A DNA stretch of 64,000 nt from Candidatus Thorarchaeota archaeon. GTDB taxonomy: Archaea; Asgardarchaeota; Thorarchaeia; Thorarchaeales; Thorarchaeaceae. Where the stretch lies: positions 1-64,000 of the forward strand of contig DXJO01000006.1 of NCBI GenBank assembly GCA_019057475.1, given 5' to 3'. Below, piece by piece: positions 61,885-64,000 of the stretch. The translations under genes were made by a program, and so were the position numbers. Positions within the stretch are counted from its first letter, which is position 1. Each line of letters opens with the position of its first letter. The notes beneath the pieces were generated by a model. That model made no database searches, was not told the origin of the DNA, and was given only the letters and a program-made list of their open reading frames with translations.

Positions 61885-63629
61885 TGACTGAAGCAGAAAC
61901 ACCAAGGATTGGCGTTTTCATCTGTCACTGTGGTCACAATATCGCGGGAGTCGTGGATGTGGTAAGAGTCGCTAAGATGGCTGAGTCTCTGCCGCATGTC
62001 GTCTTCTCGACGGATGACATGTTCATGTGTGCTGATGCTGGTCAACAACTAATCAAGGACATGGTGGAGGAGCATAGTCTGAATCGCGTCGTAGTCGCTA
62101 GCTGCTCACCCAGAATGCACGAACCTACATTTCGTAGAGTCGTCGAAGAGGCTGGCCTCAATCGTTATCTCTTCGAGCAGACCAATCTTCGAGAGCATGT
62201 ATCTTGGTGTCACATGAGAGAGCCCGAAGCGGCCACTGAGAAGGCAATGGATCTGGTACGGATGTCTGTTGCGCGAGCGGCCAAGCTTGAGAATCTGCCA
62301 GTGAAGAGCGTTAAAGTCACCCCTCGCACTTTAGTCGTTGGCGGAGGAATCACTGGCCTTCGAGCTGCACTCGATATTGCTAACCGTGGTTTTGATGTCG
62401 TTCTGGTGGACAAGGAACCAAAACTCGGCGGACATGTTGCGAAGTGGACTCACATGTTTACAGGCGACAGGTCAGGATCTGAGGTTGTTGGCCCCTTGGT
62501 CAAAGAAGTGAAAGCGCACAGTCGTATTGAAATTCTGACGAATAGCAGTGTGATCGAGTTTGATGGCTACATTGGCAACTTCGAGGCCACCATAGAGAAC
62601 AGGAAGGACAAGGCTCGCAGTAAATTTGACATTGGCACGGTGATTGTGGCAATTGGTTTTGACGCCTTCAAGCCCCACGGATACTACGGCTACGGAGAGA
62701 GTCCAGATATAGTCACTCTGGCTGAGCTACAAGAGATGCCTCCGAGAGATCGTCTGCTTAAGCCTAGCGACGGAAAGCCTGCAAGCAAGATTGCATTTAT
62801 TGGATGTGTAGGATCGCGTGAGCCTGGCAAGAGGGGTCATGAACATTGTTCCAGGCATTGTTGTCCTGCCGTGGCTAAAGCTGCTTCTGATCTTAAAGAC
62901 AGGCTCGACGAAGTGCTAATCCTTTACAAAAGCATCCGAACGTATGGCAGAGGCCATGAAGAACTGCATCGATTGGCCCGGTCAAAACACGTCATCTACT
63001 CTCGGTTCCCGGACGGAGAAGACCCGGTTATCGAAGTAGTGGACGGAAAAGTCAAGATGAGATGGACTGATATTTACGCAGATGAGGAACTGCAATTTGA
63101 GCCCGACATCCTTGTCTTGGCGTCCGCGATGGTTGCCCGATCGGACATTGACGAAACCACGAAGCTCTTTGGTCTAACTAGGAGTAGAGACGGATTCTTT
63201 AATCCGGAGCATATCAAGCTCGCTCCGCTTACCACACACACTGCAGGCGTTATGATTGCAGGCGCTGCGCAGGCGCCAAAGAATGCGTCTGAGTCAGTTG
63301 TCGATGCCAGTGGCGCAGCAGCAAAGGCCGTCGGAATCATGGCGCGAGGCGAGGTTGAGATTGAATCAACTGTATCTCGTGTCATTTCGGAATTGTGTTC
63401 TTCATGTCACACTTGCGTTACAGCGTGTCCATACGGCGCAATTGAAATGGACGAGTCGAAGGACCCGCCCATCGCCTTCGTGACTGAAGCGAAATGTCAC
63501 GGTTGCGGCACATGTGCCGCAGCTTGTCCGAGCAGTGCTATCATAATGTTGCACTCGACTGACGACCAAATCATGACGATGGTGCAAGCTTACCTCTGCG
63601 CACCACCCGACACAATAGGAGGTACATAG
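61884..63629 (+). CDS. HdrA with N-terminal domain and C-terminal ferredoxins (HdrA5)
   Basis: The 581-residue protein is a close paralog of HdrA3: CHCGHNIAG near 13, ASCSPRMHEPTF near 75, FAD fold near 150, CVGSREPGKRGHEHCSRHCC near 305, and ferredoxins CSSCHTCVTACPYGAI near 505 and CHGCGTCAAACPSSAI near 537. It lacks CSACIL and the internal ferredoxin, which HdrA4 has, so the two should form one complementary HdrA pair. ATG 61884 overlaps the hdrB3 stop in TAATG. MvhD3 follows 2 bp after the stop behind AGGAGGT. Confidence 0.93.
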   Translation: MTEAETPRIGVFICHCGHNIAGVVDVVRVAKMAESLPHVVFSTDDMFMCADAGQQLIKDMVEEHSLNRVVVASCSPRMHEPTFRRVVEEAGLNRYLFEQTNLREHVSWCHMREPEAATEKAMDLVRMSVARAAKLENLPVKSVKVTPRTLVVGGGITGLRAALDIANRGFDVVLVDKEPKLGGHVAKWTHMFTGDRSGSEVVGPLVKEVKAHSRIEILTNSSVIEFDGYIGNFEATIENRKDKARSKFDIGTVIVAIGFDAFKPHGYYGYGESPDIVTLAELQEMPPRDRLLKPSDGKPASKIAFIGCVGSREPGKRGHEHCSRHCCPAVAKAASDLKDRLDEVLILYKSIRTYGRGHEELHRLARSKHVIYSRFPDGEDPVIEVVDGKVKMRWTDIYADEELQFEPDILVLASAMVARSDIDETTKLFGLTRSRDGFFNPEHIKLAPLTTHTAGVMIAGAAQAPKNASESVVDASGAAAKAVGIMARGEVEIESTVSRVISELCSSCHTCVTACPYGAIEMDESKDPPIAFVTEAKCHGCGTCAAACPSSAIIMLHSTDDQIMTMVQAYLCAPPDTIGGT

Positions 63630-63631
63630 CA

Positions 63632-64000
63632 ATGACGACGAAAACAGCAGCCAAGATTGACAACACTGAGAGTTGGGAACCGAGAATCGTAGCGTTCTGC
63701 TGCAACTGGTGTTCCTATGCTGGAGCTGACCTAGCTGGCACTAGCAGAATCCAGTATCCCCCGAATGCCAGGATTCTACGAGTCAATTGTACCGGCCGGA
63801 TAAGTCTTGAGTTTATCTTGGCCGCTCTTGAGATGGGTGCAGACGGAGTTCTTGTGTCTGGATGCCACCCAGGTGACTGCCATTATACGAGCGGCAACCT
63901 TAAGCTCAGGGCGCGCTGGACTATCATGAAGAAGGCAATTGAGCAGGCCGGTGTTGACCCTCGCAGAGTCCGGCTCCAGTGGGCGAGTGCCTCTGAGGCA
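63632..64000 (+). CDS. mvhD: MvhD-type electron transfer subunit (MvhD3, cut by window edge)
   Basis: The first 123 codons are present. IVAFCCNWCSYAGADLAGTS lies near residue 19 and GCHPGDCHYTSGN near 78, so both Cys motifs are in. The sequence is nearly that of MvhD2. It starts at ATG 63632 just after hdrA5, behind AGGAGGT. Missing only about 20 residues. A hydrogenase or other dehydrogenase may follow outside the window; the neighbour beyond 64000 would tell whether this set has its own electron donor. Confidence 0.94.
   Translation, partial: MTTKTAAKIDNTESWEPRIVAFCCNWCSYAGADLAGTSRIQYPPNARILRVNCTGRISLEFILAALEMGADGVLVSGCHPGDCHYTSGNLKLRARWTIMKKAIEQAGVDPRRVRLQWASASEA

Noticed and set aside
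1-64000. tRNA, rRNA, CRISPR arrays, insertion sequences
   Set aside because: I looked for tRNA T-loops, spaced direct repeats and transposase motifs and saw none that hold up.

Overview
The window reads as a chromosomal piece of an archaeon, most likely an Asgard archaeon of the Thorarchaeota type. This rests on several longin-like/winged-helix proteins, an extended small GTPase, archaeal TATA-like promoters, tungsten AOR-family enzymes, Hdr/Vhu (methyl-viologen-reducing hydrogenase type) complexes and moderate GC. Lineage is an inference from gene content; no rRNA or tRNA gene was found. Many genes start with TTG or GTG behind a clear Shine-Dalgarno sequence, and ATGA/TAATG stop-start overlaps are common.

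The left two thirds (1-43.5 kb) is mixed. It holds a PadR / HAAS membrane protein / ABC transporter operon cut by the window edge; a GTPase; lipid-related enzymes (acyl-CoA synthetase, glycerophosphodiester phosphodiesterase, alpha/beta hydrolase); an ~18-helix orphan membrane protein; an AOR with a small upstream gene; and a region of longin-like/winged-helix proteins with a MinD-like ATPase and a PAS/HATPase protein ending in a thioredoxin-like domain. After these come an MFS-HhH fusion, two large surface proteins, an FrhB-like protein, an AT-rich ChrB-like gene, bacterial-type RibA, a glycogen debranching enzyme, a C4HC3 zinc-finger protein, PRC-barrel and Eis-like proteins, and a second, longer AOR.

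From 44.4 kb to the right edge almost everything is one redox super-cluster on the + strand: hdrC-hdrB-(small ORF)-hdrC-hdrB-hdrA-mvhD-hdrA-hdrA-mvhD-HTH-vhuG-vhuA-vhuU, a gap, then hdrA-hdrC-hdrB-hdrA-mvhD (cut by the edge). The hydrogenase large subunit lacks its C-terminal Ni-binding motif; that motif is on a separate 52-codon gene just downstream, where an in-frame TGA sits at the first Ni-ligand Cys position. This is a split, selenocysteine-containing VhuU. A strong hairpin follows its stop and is the natural SECIS candidate.

Two of the five HdrA proteins carry an inserted GltD/NfnB-like FAD/NAD(P)H module of about 450 residues. A paralog without the insertion lies in the same cluster, so the insertion point can be seen directly. 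The remaining HdrAs look like complementary halves. Together the genes suggest H2 or NAD(P)H oxidation by flavin-based electron bifurcation to ferredoxin and to a disulfide-like acceptor at HdrB, with ferredoxin-dependent AORs encoded alongside. The ~890-bp divergent gap between AOR and the first hdrC carries repeated ACATGAAcGTT motifs and is a good candidate control region.
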